Under the pieces are notes generated by a model that saw nothing but the letters and a program-made list of their open reading frames with translations, was not told the origin of the DNA and did not search any database. From Strigops habroptila (taxonomy: Eukaryota > Chordata > Aves > Psittaciformes > Psittacidae), in assembly GCF_004027225.2 (NCBI RefSeq), contig NC_046358.1, positions 9,021,284 to 9,085,283 on the forward strand: a stretch of DNA of 64,000 bases, in the 5' to 3' direction. The translations under genes and the position numbers were made by a program. Positions 39,701 through 49,195 of the stretch are shown here, piece after piece (the stretch's first letter is position 1; each line of letters starts with the position of its first letter).

Positions 39701-42700
39701 AACAAGTTTCAAGGTTTCATAGACAGCTGCCCAAGAAATAAAAGTTCAGTTCCACTTCTAGACAGATGGCACACCCCTTTCAAGTATGAATAAAATCAAA
39801 CTAAGTATATCTGATCCTCTACAAAGTGCAATAACGTTTTTCCATCCAAGCTGACCACACTGCAACCTCAATCCAACCAACACCACAATTACAGAGCTGT
39901 TGAACTGCAGACCACCTCCATAATGAGCACGGAAATTGGGCATCACATCACTCTAGAATTGATATGGTGTTGAGTATCACAACTAGCCCCACTATAGGGT
40001 ACAAAAGTGCTTTCTGAATGGATTTTGTTGTCTGAACTTTATAAAGTATTTAATCTAGAAAGTTACCAACCTAGGTTGTAAATAGGAAATTTGTTCTTTG
40101 CTGTATTCTCTGAGGTGTGAAATCCATCCTTTTTTAATGGCTAATTAGAAATGTTATCTTTTTTTCTGATTCTTAACTCTGTGAATCTGTTGGGTTCTCC
40201 CCCAGTAATTTCACGTGCACAGTGAGACAACTGCCAAGGCTAGTGCAGGGATATACACTTTTACACACCTTTACTGCATTCTCCAGTGAGATTGGTAATT
40301 TTAAAGGTCACTTGTCATTTTCTAAGAGGAAGGAACAAAATAGGAGAAGAATAGGTATAAAACTGGACACATATAACAAATCATGGTATATGTCCTATCC
40401 AAGCAATTAGAAAACAAACATAACTGATCACTGGCTTGTCACTTACTTAGGTTGCTCAGGTTGGCGATTCTTTCAATGCAGTTTGTAGACAGCGATAGTT
40501 TCCTTTAAAAGCAAGAATAATCAATTCACAATATACAAGGGATCACTGTATCAGAAGAGTTCCATGTCCAAACACCACTGCATTAGAAATAATTGTCTAT
40601 TCTTCTCTCATTAGATGGTGAACTAACTAGATGTCTAAACAGATTCAAAATATTCTCAAACCATCAAGACTTCTGCAACTTTATTTCCAAGCTTCTGAGA
40701 AAGTACTTACTTACAGGACATACTGGATTATCTGTGTGCCTAACCTTATCAAATGCATGGCTGTGTATTTCTGAACTGGGTCTAATCTCTTTTTGGAAGT
40801 CCTGCTGAAGTCTCCTTTCTTTCTGCATAAATTTTGGAATGGATCATCAATGTGCCAGTTAGCTGACAGACTCTGAACATGGACCTATAATTATATGTTG
40901 ATCAACAGTATGTAATTCTTCTGGAGACAAATATCAATACAGAATCTACCTTAACTTCTTCTCAGTTAAGTGACAGGGATCTCTGAATTAAAAACAGGAA
41001 CTGTATGTGGAAAGAGCAGCTCAGCTGAGAAAAAAAGGAGGCAGCTGCTGCTTTGAAGGCCTCACTTAAATATAGTAAATACGTATTTGCACAGTGGACA
41101 TCAGAAAAAATGGAAAATTAATATAAAGAAGAGAATATTTGGTTTCCAATTTGCATTTAAATGATCTTACTCGCAGTTAACAAGCGTGGAGAGAGATTCA
41201 TCCATCTTCTCTACAGGAGGAATCTGACCATACAGCTTCACCTCCTTTGCCTCTGAAGCCTTCTGGCCATGTTTTTCTTCCTAAAGAAGAGAGAAGGTAA
41301 AGAAGAGGCTCAGTGCTACATACAATTACTAAAAATTACCATACTAAAAACTTACTGTGAAAGTAATTACTATAGAAGTAATTCTAATATGGTACTAAAA
41401 GACATTATTGGAAAGAGAAAGCATTTTGAATACTGTTTATCAAGATTCCTGCTGGTGTAGCATGAAAAGGAGAAGGCAGCTTCTTTTCAAGATATTAAAA
41501 GAACTTACACACTACACATGCCTTTTTTGAAAGCTGTGTTACACTGGAGCAATTTAATTAAGGGGTCCTAAGCTGGAAAGAAATGGAGAATAGATGAAGT
41601 CTAAAATTTGGAATGATGGCACTTCCATGGAGACTGACACACACGAACCTCGGTGAGGGGCAATCTGTAGCACAAACAGATTCTTATAAGCTTTGACAGA
41701 AAAATCACCCAGAAAACTCAGACCTCAGACCTAGGTCACAGCACAAACTGAACACAGGGGAGTGCGTTTTGGGGGAGAACCTCAACAGATTCACAGAGGA
41801 GTTAAGAATCAGAAATAAATAATATATTTCTACTTAGCCATTAAAAAGGAGTGGATTTCACACTTTAGAGAATACAGCAAAAGACAAATTTCCTATTTAC
41901 AACCTAGGTTAATAACTTTCCAGATTGAATACTTTAGAAAGTTCAGAGCTTCGGAAAGAAACAGCCATCACTTCAGCATTTGGGTTTATTAAAAAATATA
42001 GTCTATGAAATCTTTTAAAATTCTGAAGCAATGGTAATTATTGACTCAACACTTGGAACAAGTATCTCCCGAGGTAGTGCCACCAGTTTTGACAGCTGCC
42101 CTGACAGCACAAAGGGAGTGTTTTGTCCATTCACTCAGTGTTCAGTGGGAGGACTGGAGGTCCATTAACAAAGGAGAAATCTACCCGCGCTTTCAAAACA
42201 AGGGCTCTTGTTTTCTCCCCCACTTCTATGCAGCTACTGAAAAGCCAAAGCTGAGCTCCAGCCTGGTTTATATGGCTACTTTGCAATGAAATGCATTGCA
42301 TCCCAGAAGTCTTTAAGAATCCTAAAGCACAAGAGCAGGTTTTAATAACATTATGTTCTCTCTTATGCACCCAAAATACTTCAGGCAACTTAATGTAATA
42401 AAAAAAAGGAAATTAGCATGTTGGCTTGGGCATTAACATGTATTCCAGTTTCTATCCAAATCTAGTGTGATAATATTTTTACTGAAAATTAACCATTTAG
42501 CGAATAAGCATGTGAGCTATTTTGCTACAATATGGTGGATGTGTTCAAACTAAGTCACTTTATAAATGTGAAACTTCCATTTTCTTTTCTAAGAACAACA
42601 CTGTATCTATTTGCATTTATACTCAGTTTATACCAACAAATAATTCTTTTTTTCCCTTACAAACATGAAAGGGAGAGAGCTCCCAACACACTGTGGCCAG

Positions 42701-45692
42701 CAGTGAGCACTTGCAGGAGGAAACTTCATCCCGACTGCCACGTGCTTCTGGAAGAAAGGTCAGCTGAACAACCACAAAAAGCCCCAGAGAAACCACAGAT
42801 AGAACAGACATTTCTTTAAGAACATATTTGCTAAGTTAAAGTTGCTTTGATTTAAAGTTAAAGTTGCTTTGACTAATGTCACCCTGACTGTAGGGCATAG
42901 GTAAACCCTTATGCCAAAGGGAAGAAAAACATCCGGAATGCAACACATCACCAGATCCAATTTTTCACATGGACTCAGAGAGGAAGTTTTAGACCCACCC
43001 CCAGTAACATGATCAGAAAAGCAAATTCAGCACCTCATGCCTAACATTAACGGAAGCTCACTGACACACGCCTGTTATCTCTAAGAGACATGTGACATAG
43101 GAGCAAATGGAAAATAAATCTTTACTAGGAAACATGGAGTTGAGAGGGCAGAAAAAGTGAGGGGGGAAAAGCAAATTTTTAATACTGAGTTCACACGTCT
43201 AGTAATGTTAATGTCTGCAAGTCGTTGCATTCTAGTTCTTATGAGGAGAGCAGGTGTGAAGTTTGTGGGATATACTGACATAACTGGAAAACCCCTGAAA
43301 TACTGAGGGTACTAAACAATGAGCTGAATAGTCAAAGCCCATGCCACAGAGTACTGCAAAGCAGCTCGATACTGTGCCTACTACTTACCCATTTGGCTAG
43401 AGCTTCTCTGATGGTTGTTGCTTTTGCCTGAAAATGAAAGAAAGAAAAAGTAAATGAATATTCACTGCAATTTTTCAGTTGCCTTGTTCACTACCTCCTC
43501 TCCCTTCTCTCTCCCCATCCTGCTTGTCTGCCCCCTCCCACCATTTTCCTTTATTATCTTCCTCCAGCTGGAACTCCTCAGTGCCCCACAATTTTATTTT
43601 CCAGAGTACTTGGTAGCATTTTCAGAAGCAACCAATTGGTTTCACGCAAGGACATTATCTTCCTGATCTCACTCTTTGCCCCACCTGGAGCACGGGTTTG
43701 GGATGCTGCTTGTTAGCTTTGATGGTGAAATTCAATTCAATTCAATGACATAAGAAGTTATTGCACTGAAAAATGTGGTTTAATGCTCTTAAACCCCCAC
43801 ACTTTCTATTACTGTGCATTAGCAACTTCCTGTCTGAAAGCAAAGCTGTGAGTAAACAGAATGATACAGCCTCTTAAGATTCACTGAGGAAAACAAGGTA
43901 CCTCTTGCCAAAAATCAAGAGCGATCTGGATTGTTTATATTTGTTCTTCTTCAATCATTTTATGTTGAGTCACATTCATGTGATGTGAAAACATGTATTA
44001 CTCAGTACACAGCTGCTGTATAAGGCTTTTTAAGGATTGACCCACTGACCAACTTTCTGTTGTCACTATCTCCAACTCTTCTACCTCACACCAGTCGCAT
44101 CAAAACCACATAGTGATACCCAAAACAGTAGTATATCAAGAAACTCTGATAGATCCTAAACATTAAACACATTCCAAGATGTCTTTTGGATTCAAAAGGT
44201 TTCAGAGACCAACCGCTCACAAAAACTCTTTTCTACAAAACCAGGACTCCTCTAGTTTGGGCATCTCTATTGCTCTTAAGTATGGCACTACCATATGTGG
44301 TTAGGAGCAGCCTTTCAGGTCATCAGAGATCAAAGAAACAACTGTAAGAGTTAAAACCAACAAACTAACTTCCACCCAAAATCTTACAGGCAATCACCTC
44401 GGCCACAGAGCTTTAGTGCTGGTCACTCAGCTCTAGACCACTGGGAGCTCTGGACCCAATGATAAGAGACAACAGCTGAGGCAGCTGTGCACAAAGAATG
44501 GCTACAGCCACTCAACACCCAGCAACAGCCCAAGACCCAGCAGTACCAGGGAGTCTGAGCACACATCTCAAATACCAACATAACCTTCATTTAGGCAGAC
44601 ATCACTGAGCATCCCCAGATGTTGTAGTTGCTCCCACCCACTGATGTGTATCTGTTTTAATCCTGCCTGCACTGTGCAACAGCTCTAGGTCCCGCTGTAG
44701 ATGACTTGGCAAAGTTGTGCCATGGCAGTATCTCCACGGTGCCCACTGCAGATACACACCTGTGTGACCTCCGATCACGTCCCTTGTTCCCGCTCCAACA
44801 GCCCCATGAAACCTGATTGACAGGTACCTGTGTGCCAGCAAAACCAGCCTGCTTCCAGTGAATCGGGGTTTTTTTGGACAAGAACATCACAGCATTTTCC
44901 AACCGTTACTCCCTTTGGGTATGTGATCCTGGTCACTCACACTGAAGACAGACCAGTGCCCGCTTCTGTTTCAAACTGATGCCTAAAACCAGACTGGACT
45001 TTGTAGCTAATGTGAGTACAAGGAGCAGCTTCTTCCCTGACCTCTGCTGCCTTGTCTCTCCCGTTGGTGGAAATATGAAAATCAGCACCGTGGGTTATGT
45101 GGAGAACATGTATCAGGGGGTTTATTTGCTTTGAAGCGCACTTAAAATGTCTGTAGATAAATCATAGCACCTTCTGTCAAGGGAGGTTATTTACGGGAAA
45201 CCTCCCTCCGAGAAGCCTATTTTCAGGGTTCCTCTACCTGCATATCGAACGATCTCCTACAGGTATTTACACTAAAGTGACGTTACGCGGTTTTCGTACC
45301 ACAGCATCCCAGACTCCCCGCTACTTCGATCTCTCCCTGAAATCCCCCATTTCCATGCCCGGTACCAGCGCGCTACTCCCGCCCCAGCCACCGCCCCGAG
45401 CGCGGGGTGCCTCCCGGCCAGCTTCTGCCGTACCCGAGCAGCAGCACCCGACATCCCCTCTGCGGAGCCGGGGAGGGCTCTGCCCCGCGCTGCCGCTCGG
45501 GCAGCACCGGGACGGCGGCACCGCCACAGCCCACCGCGAGGGCTGCGCAGGGGCAGCGCTGAGGGGACGCCGCTCCCGCCCCGGCCCCTTCCGCGTCCCG
45601 CGCCGGGGGAGCGGCACCGCTGCCACCCCGCCCGCCGGAGCAGGCCCCGGCCCGGCCGCCCCCGCCCGCGCGGCACCGACGGGACCCACCAT
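33742..45692 (-). CDS. DNAL1: DNAL1, axonemal outer-arm dynein light chain 1
   Basis: The coding exons, in transcript order on the minus strand, are 45692-45690, 43427-43389, 41280-41171, 40502-40447, 37638-37583, 36352-36226, 35821-35678 and 33788-33742. They join without a frame break to 193 aa; human is 190 aa. The protein is a leucine-rich-repeat fold: [59 protein letters not shown] and [14 protein letters not shown] in order at about residues 51-155. In the family it binds the motor domain of an outer-arm heavy chain (DNAH5 in mammals) and tethers it to the microtubule, so it acts in motile cilia and sperm tails. Asn150, altered in a reported human ciliary dyskinesia variant, is conserved. 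The end departs from human, with a Glu run from GAA repeats and GAN-stop. Confidence 0.96.
35678..35821 (-). CDS. DNAL1: DNAL1 exon 7
   Basis: The acceptor is TTGTGGTTGCAG and the donor G|GTGAGT. It encodes [20 protein letters not shown], then [20 protein letters not shown] and PKLKKLD. This is the last LRR and the C-terminal cap, nearly identical to the human protein. Phase 1 on both borders. Confidence 0.96.
36226..36352 (-). CDS. DNAL1: DNAL1 exon 6
   Basis: The acceptor is TCATTTTCCAG and the donor G|GTAAGC. It encodes 42 residues from [20 protein letters not shown] to [10 protein letters not shown], two consecutive LRRs. Phase 0 in, phase 1 out. Confidence 0.96.
37583..37638 (-). CDS. 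DNAL1: DNAL1 exon 5 (56 bp)
   Basis: The acceptor is ATCTATTACAG and the donor TTG|GTATGC. It encodes [18 protein letters not shown], one full LRR. It is too short for an ORF call and was found by translating the minus strand between exons 4 and 6. Confidence 0.95.
39100..39434 (+). mobile_element. CR1 LINE 3' end
   Basis: This is a clear CR1 3' fragment in plus orientation. It contains AGGACAAGGGGCAATGGGTT, then GGTTGCCCAAAGTGGTGGT, then GTCCTTTCCAACCCAGCCCA and an ATTCTATGATTCTTTGATT tail. It lies in DNAL1 intron 4, antisense to that gene. An open frame over it (39095-39346) is a remnant of the element and not a separate gene. The 5' truncation point is approximate. Confidence 0.9.
40447..40502 (-). 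CDS. DNAL1: DNAL1 exon 4 (56 bp)
   Basis: The acceptor is GCTTTTAAAG and the donor A|GTAAGT. It encodes [18 protein letters not shown], the first LRR. The split codons on both sides (Glu51, Lys70) complete correctly with the neighbouring exons. Confidence 0.95.
41171..41280 (-). CDS. DNAL1: DNAL1 exon 3
   Basis: The acceptor is TTCTTTAG and the donor GA|GTAAGA. It encodes [20 protein letters not shown], then [16 protein letters not shown], the N-terminal cap before the first LRR. Phase 0 in, phase 2 out. Confidence 0.95.
42833..42872 (+). repeat. Two copies of an 18-bp direct repeat, 22 bp apart
   Basis: AAGTTAAAGTTGCTTTGA occurs at 42833-42850 and again at 42855-42872. It lies in DNAL1 intron 2 and looks like a local tandem duplication. 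Confidence 0.8.
43389..43427 (-). CDS. DNAL1: DNAL1 exon 2 (39 bp)
   Basis: The acceptor is TTTCATTTTCAG and the donor TGG|GTAAGT. It encodes [13 protein letters not shown], the residues that follow Met1 in the human protein with only conservative changes. Confidence 0.95.
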
Positions 45693-46090
45693 CGCCGTTG
45701 CTACCGTTACCGCGCCGGTTGCTATGGCGCGGCCGCCTCCCGCGCATGCGCAGCGCCGCCGACACGGCGAGGCGGGAGGGGCGAGCGCGGAGGCAACCGC
45801 ACCTGGCGACCATAGAGCTGCGCGGCCACACAGAGCGTCCCATCCCGGAAGTCGCGTAGAGGGGCGGCTCGCGGTGCATTGCGGGACGTGTCGGAGGGCC
45901 ATAGCGGGGGCGGTGGTGCTCCCGCGGGCGCCCCCTGACGGACGCACCTCCCGCCCTCGGCGTACCCGGTAGGCGCCTCCGGTAACACGGGCGCCCGTGG
46001 CCAGCGGCCTGCTAGACCCCGTCCTGGGCCCACGGGCACCCCAGGACCCCAGCTCGTCCTGGCATCCCAGCGACGGCCTCCGAGAAAGGC
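45280..46090. promoter_or_regulatory. CpG-island promoter of DNAL1
   Basis: This is a sharply GC- and CpG-rich block without a TATA box that contains the DNAL1 start. Upstream of the start on the minus strand lie a palindromic GCGCATGCGC (45742-45751), the NRF1 consensus, and two GTTGCTA boxes (45697-45703, 45718-45724) that resemble RFX half sites. RFX factors drive many ciliary genes, so the latter is a reasonable but unproven link. Long open frames over the island on both strands follow from its high GC and are not genes. Confidence 0.75.
45690..45692 (-). CDS. DNAL1: DNAL1 exon 1, coding part is the ATG only
   Basis: On the minus strand, ATG at 45692-45690 is followed directly by the donor GTGGGT. 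Exon 2 opens with AKATTI, so the first exon contributes only Met1. The ATG lies in a CpG island. Other upstream ATGs would not give a frame that splices into exon 2. Confidence 0.82.
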
Positions 46091-47207
46091 GGCAGGAGCT
46101 CCGCCGGGTGAGGAATGCAACACAACATAAGTAACGTGGCTGTGGCGGGCACCGGGCACTTGGTTCAGCATATACATTACCTATGGAGTGTCTGTGTTGT
46201 AGCTTTGGTCTCCAAGCAGCACTGCAAATATACAAAATACTAGTGGAAAAGTTTTTCTACAGACCCTGTTGTGGCTTACTTTGTCCAGGAGTGCCCTGAC
46301 CCGTTCACAAAGGGATCTTCACAGTAAAATTAGATCTCTTTTATTTTTCCTCCTTTGTTTAAAAAAAATAGCATTCAGCTTTCAAAACAAATGAACTGTT
46401 CAGAAACAAAAATATAACATCAAATTCTTGCTTTTTAATAAAGGGTTTTACTTCTCTTTCAACTTGCGTATATCTGACAACATCTAACACTGAATTACTT
46501 TAAAGGCTTGTGCTTTAGAAACAAAGTCCAAAGACTTTCAAGCTACCTGTTTTTTGGCTTATTTACAACTTAACATTTTCTTCCCGAACCTCCAGCTCAC
46601 AATTGTTCATGGCAATGGATATGCTGAGGTAGGACTGCAGTGTGGGGTCACGGGTGGGTAACAAAACAGGGTTGGGGGACGTGCTGCTCTACCACAGCAA
46701 CACCGTTCTAACTACTGAAGATGCACCTGATGAAGCAGACCCAACAAACAGAAACCATTGGGCAACCCTTTCCTCTATGGCTGCAGCTTGAATAAAAGGC
46801 AGGGTACTAACCACGGGTGACACCAACACGCATGTCACAGCAGACTGTCGTTCTGGACGTCCAGGGCTGCCAGTTTTACTGGAGGTTCAAGCACCAGACA
46901 GGACTCTGCTAACGCCTCTTCAGCCAGTGAGGGAGTTTGGAGAGACTAGGCATGAAGACATTTTGTGTGGAGTGAGCAGGATGGAGCTTCTCTTGTAAGT
47001 AGCGGATGGATAAATTGTTCAATTGGCAGTGATGGTGTCTGGAGAACATGTGACTTCAATCAAACGATAAGGAGTAATAAGAGTTGCAGAAAGTTAATGA
47101 GACCTGAGCAGCAGCATAATGACAGTTAACTGGAGAGAAAAGATCCCTGAGAGCAAAGCAGAACTGAGTACCACAGACGAAGGTTTTGTATCTTCCTGGA
47201 TTCCTAT

Positions 47208-47280
47208 AAATCCCTTTCTTTTTGGATTTACACTTGACTAAGTAGTCATTTGGTTATTTCACATTTCAAAGCTTTCTCAG
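47208..47280 (+). repeat. Duplicated 73-bp segment, copy 1, between 24-bp direct repeats
   Basis: This segment (AAATCCCTTTCTTTTTGGAT to GCTTTCTCAG) recurs at 48460-48535 with only a few differences. It is bracketed by near-identical 24-bp direct repeats at 47174-47197 and 47278-47301 (CAGAYGAAGGTTTTGTATCT followed by TCCT). The repeats differ at one position. Confidence 0.85.
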
Positions 47281-47556
47281 ATGAAGGTTTTGTATCTTCC
47301 TCTCAAACTGGTCTGATAAAATGACCTTGGAAGGAGAAACTGTACTGACAGAGGCCCTCCTTAAACAGGCCTTCAGCGCTGGCACCACTCCAGCGAGCCC
47401 CTTGTGAGAGATCAACTCATTTGGGAGTAAGTTGTTTCTTTCTGCCTAAACGGGGGGAAAAATCAGGCACTAGCCAAAAATTGATTAAAAAACCCCACCC
47501 ACAACAATCTCAGGCAGCCATGGAAAAGATATCCTGGGTTTGTTTGGGGTTTTTTT

Positions 47557-47586
47557 GGGGGGGGTAGGGGGTTGGGATGGTGGGGG
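47557..47586 (+). other. G-quadruplex-type tract
   Basis: Runs of 8, 5, 3 and 5 G are separated by loops of 2, 2 and 5 bases, which meets the usual four-run G-quadruplex pattern. It lies about 1 kb beyond the 3' end of gene A. Confidence 0.6.
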
Positions 47587-48459
47587 CAGAGGAGTGTGTT
47601 GGTTTGTGGTTTTAAGTATTATAAGTTAATCATTGCCATAAAGTGACAGCTTTTTACAGTCAGTCTTAAATCTATTAACTAGGTTTTCTGTCTCTCAACT
47701 CCAGTTCCTTCCTAAGAACAGTTGTCAGCATCCATTGACATCGTTACTAATGAGTTTCACAAGTAATTAATCCCTAACTTAATGACAAGTGTTATTAGTT
47801 TGAAACAAGCAATGAAGAGAGATTTAAGACCCGCACGCAGCGTAACTGCATTTAACCATGCTTTAACCTATCCAACAGCATTTGAATACTGAGCGTCAAA
47901 TGCCAATCCAAGCCATAAGAGGAAGAGATGGTTACATCCCTAATTCAAGACAGTGCTAATGCTGCCATTCTCCCTGGATGACAAGAGAAGTTCTCTTCAT
48001 TCTCCCACATTACAGTTTTTGTTGGAAACAGACAGTGTCACCAGAAGACCACTACCTGAGGTCAAGGCATATAAGCCTCCTTACAAATAGATATCCCCAG
48101 CTTCATGTATACAGGCAACATTTCCAAAGTGTATATGGCTGTAATCTGAGAGTTCTGGGCTGAGGTAACTTAAGATCAAAAGCCAGAATCATTCATCATT
48201 TTGATGGCAAAGTTTATCATTCGTTGCCATCATTTCCAAGGTCTGATCCAGTCTGTCACTGCTGAGAGTGCAGGCTAGCTGTTAAATTCTGAGTCATAAA
48301 TACTGCAAGCAAAAAAGTACCTACTACTCTCTTCAGATACTTGTTTCTTGACATCATGACCAATTCAGGCTGTCCAATTTGTACTACAGTGCAGTCAATT
48401 TATCATTGTTTAACTTCACCTCTGTGTACCCAGTTAAAATAAGTTAGGCTAGTCCAAAG

Positions 48460-48535
48460 AAATCCCTTTCTTTTTGGATTTATACTTGTAGCTAAGTAGT
48501 CATTTGGTTATTTCACATTTCAAAGCTTTTCTCAG
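48460..48535 (+). repeat. Duplicated segment, copy 2
   Basis: This is the partner of 47208-47280, in the same orientation. It differs by one C/T change, a short indel near ACTTG and one T in a T run. The bracketing direct repeats of copy 1 are not present here. Confidence 0.85.
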
Positions 48536-48619
48536 TCAGTCCCTCCAATTCACCAGTCATTTTGTCGGCTCAAGCTCAGTCCTCAGCAGTTCTGCAACAG
48601 CTTGCAGGTAGTTAAGTGT

Positions 48620-49195
48620 TCATCCCAAATGCAAGTGCAGAAACTCCTGAATCTTTCCCCAGGAGTCTTCCTGTGCATGGGCATGTGCTTTGCTCTCTCC
48701 ACCCCCCAGAACAGGCACGCCCAGAACACGATCCATAGCTACCTGACAAAATGGAGTAGAAGGAGGATCAATTCGGTGACCAGCTCCTGGGTAACTCAAG
48801 AGTTCAAAGTTTTCTTTCCCATGCTGGCGCAGACGCCCGATTGCCAGCTCAGCATATAAGGAGCTCTTCCACATACGATCATCTTCCCCTACCACTAAGA
48901 GAAAGTGACCTTCTGCTTTTTCAATGGGGATCGTGCAAGGAGAATTGGCAGGATTTGTTGGGTCATCCAGAGCTTCAAAAATGTCAAATACACCAGTGTC
49001 AGAAACACTGACCTTATTCATATCAAAACGCAGGCCAGGCAGAGTCATCTCACCATAATGAAGGTCTGCAACTGTGTTTGAACTACAGCCGGAGATACAG
49101 ACCGCAGCCACTACTTCAGGCAGGAAGGTGATCATGGAGAGTGCTAATTCTGCCCCTTTCCCAGTCCCAATCACTCCAACTCCCGGTCCCTTCAC
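48620..49195 (-). CDS. Gene A exon 3 (hydrolase core)
   Basis: The acceptor is TTATCTGAAG, then GTG AAG GGA. It encodes residues 247-437 from [16 protein letters not shown] to FLHLHLG and TAG/TGA-type stop at 48622-48620. It carries the substituted nucleophile position and the retained Asp and His. The sequence LGGGES replaces the usual WGGEP near the end. Confidence 0.9.
   Translation of the reverse strand: MKGPGVGVIGTGKGAELALSMITFLPEVVAAVCISGCSSNTVADLHYGEMTLPGLRFDMNKVSVSDTGVFDIFEALDDPTNPANSPCTIPIEKAEGHFLLVVGEDDRMWKSSLYAELAIGRLRQHGKENFELLSYPGAGHRIDPPSTPFCQVAMDRVLGVPVLGGGESKAHAHAQEDSWGKIQEFLHLHLG

Larger units (their letters stand above)
46091..48619. other. Gap between the DNAL1 promoter and gene A, repeats only
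   Basis: No gene is visible. It holds one copy of a duplicated 73-bp segment flanked by direct repeats, a second copy 1.25 kb away, and a G-rich tract, all listed separately. The stretch nearest 48619 should be the 3' UTR of gene A, but I could not choose a polyadenylation signal. Confidence 0.6.

Noticed and set aside
45277-46235. Long open frames on both strands over the DNAL1 CpG island (up to 304 codons)
   Set aside because: They are Arg/Ala/Gly/Pro-rich frames produced by high GC. Several overlap on both strands, none has a domain, and the real start with its donor explains the island.
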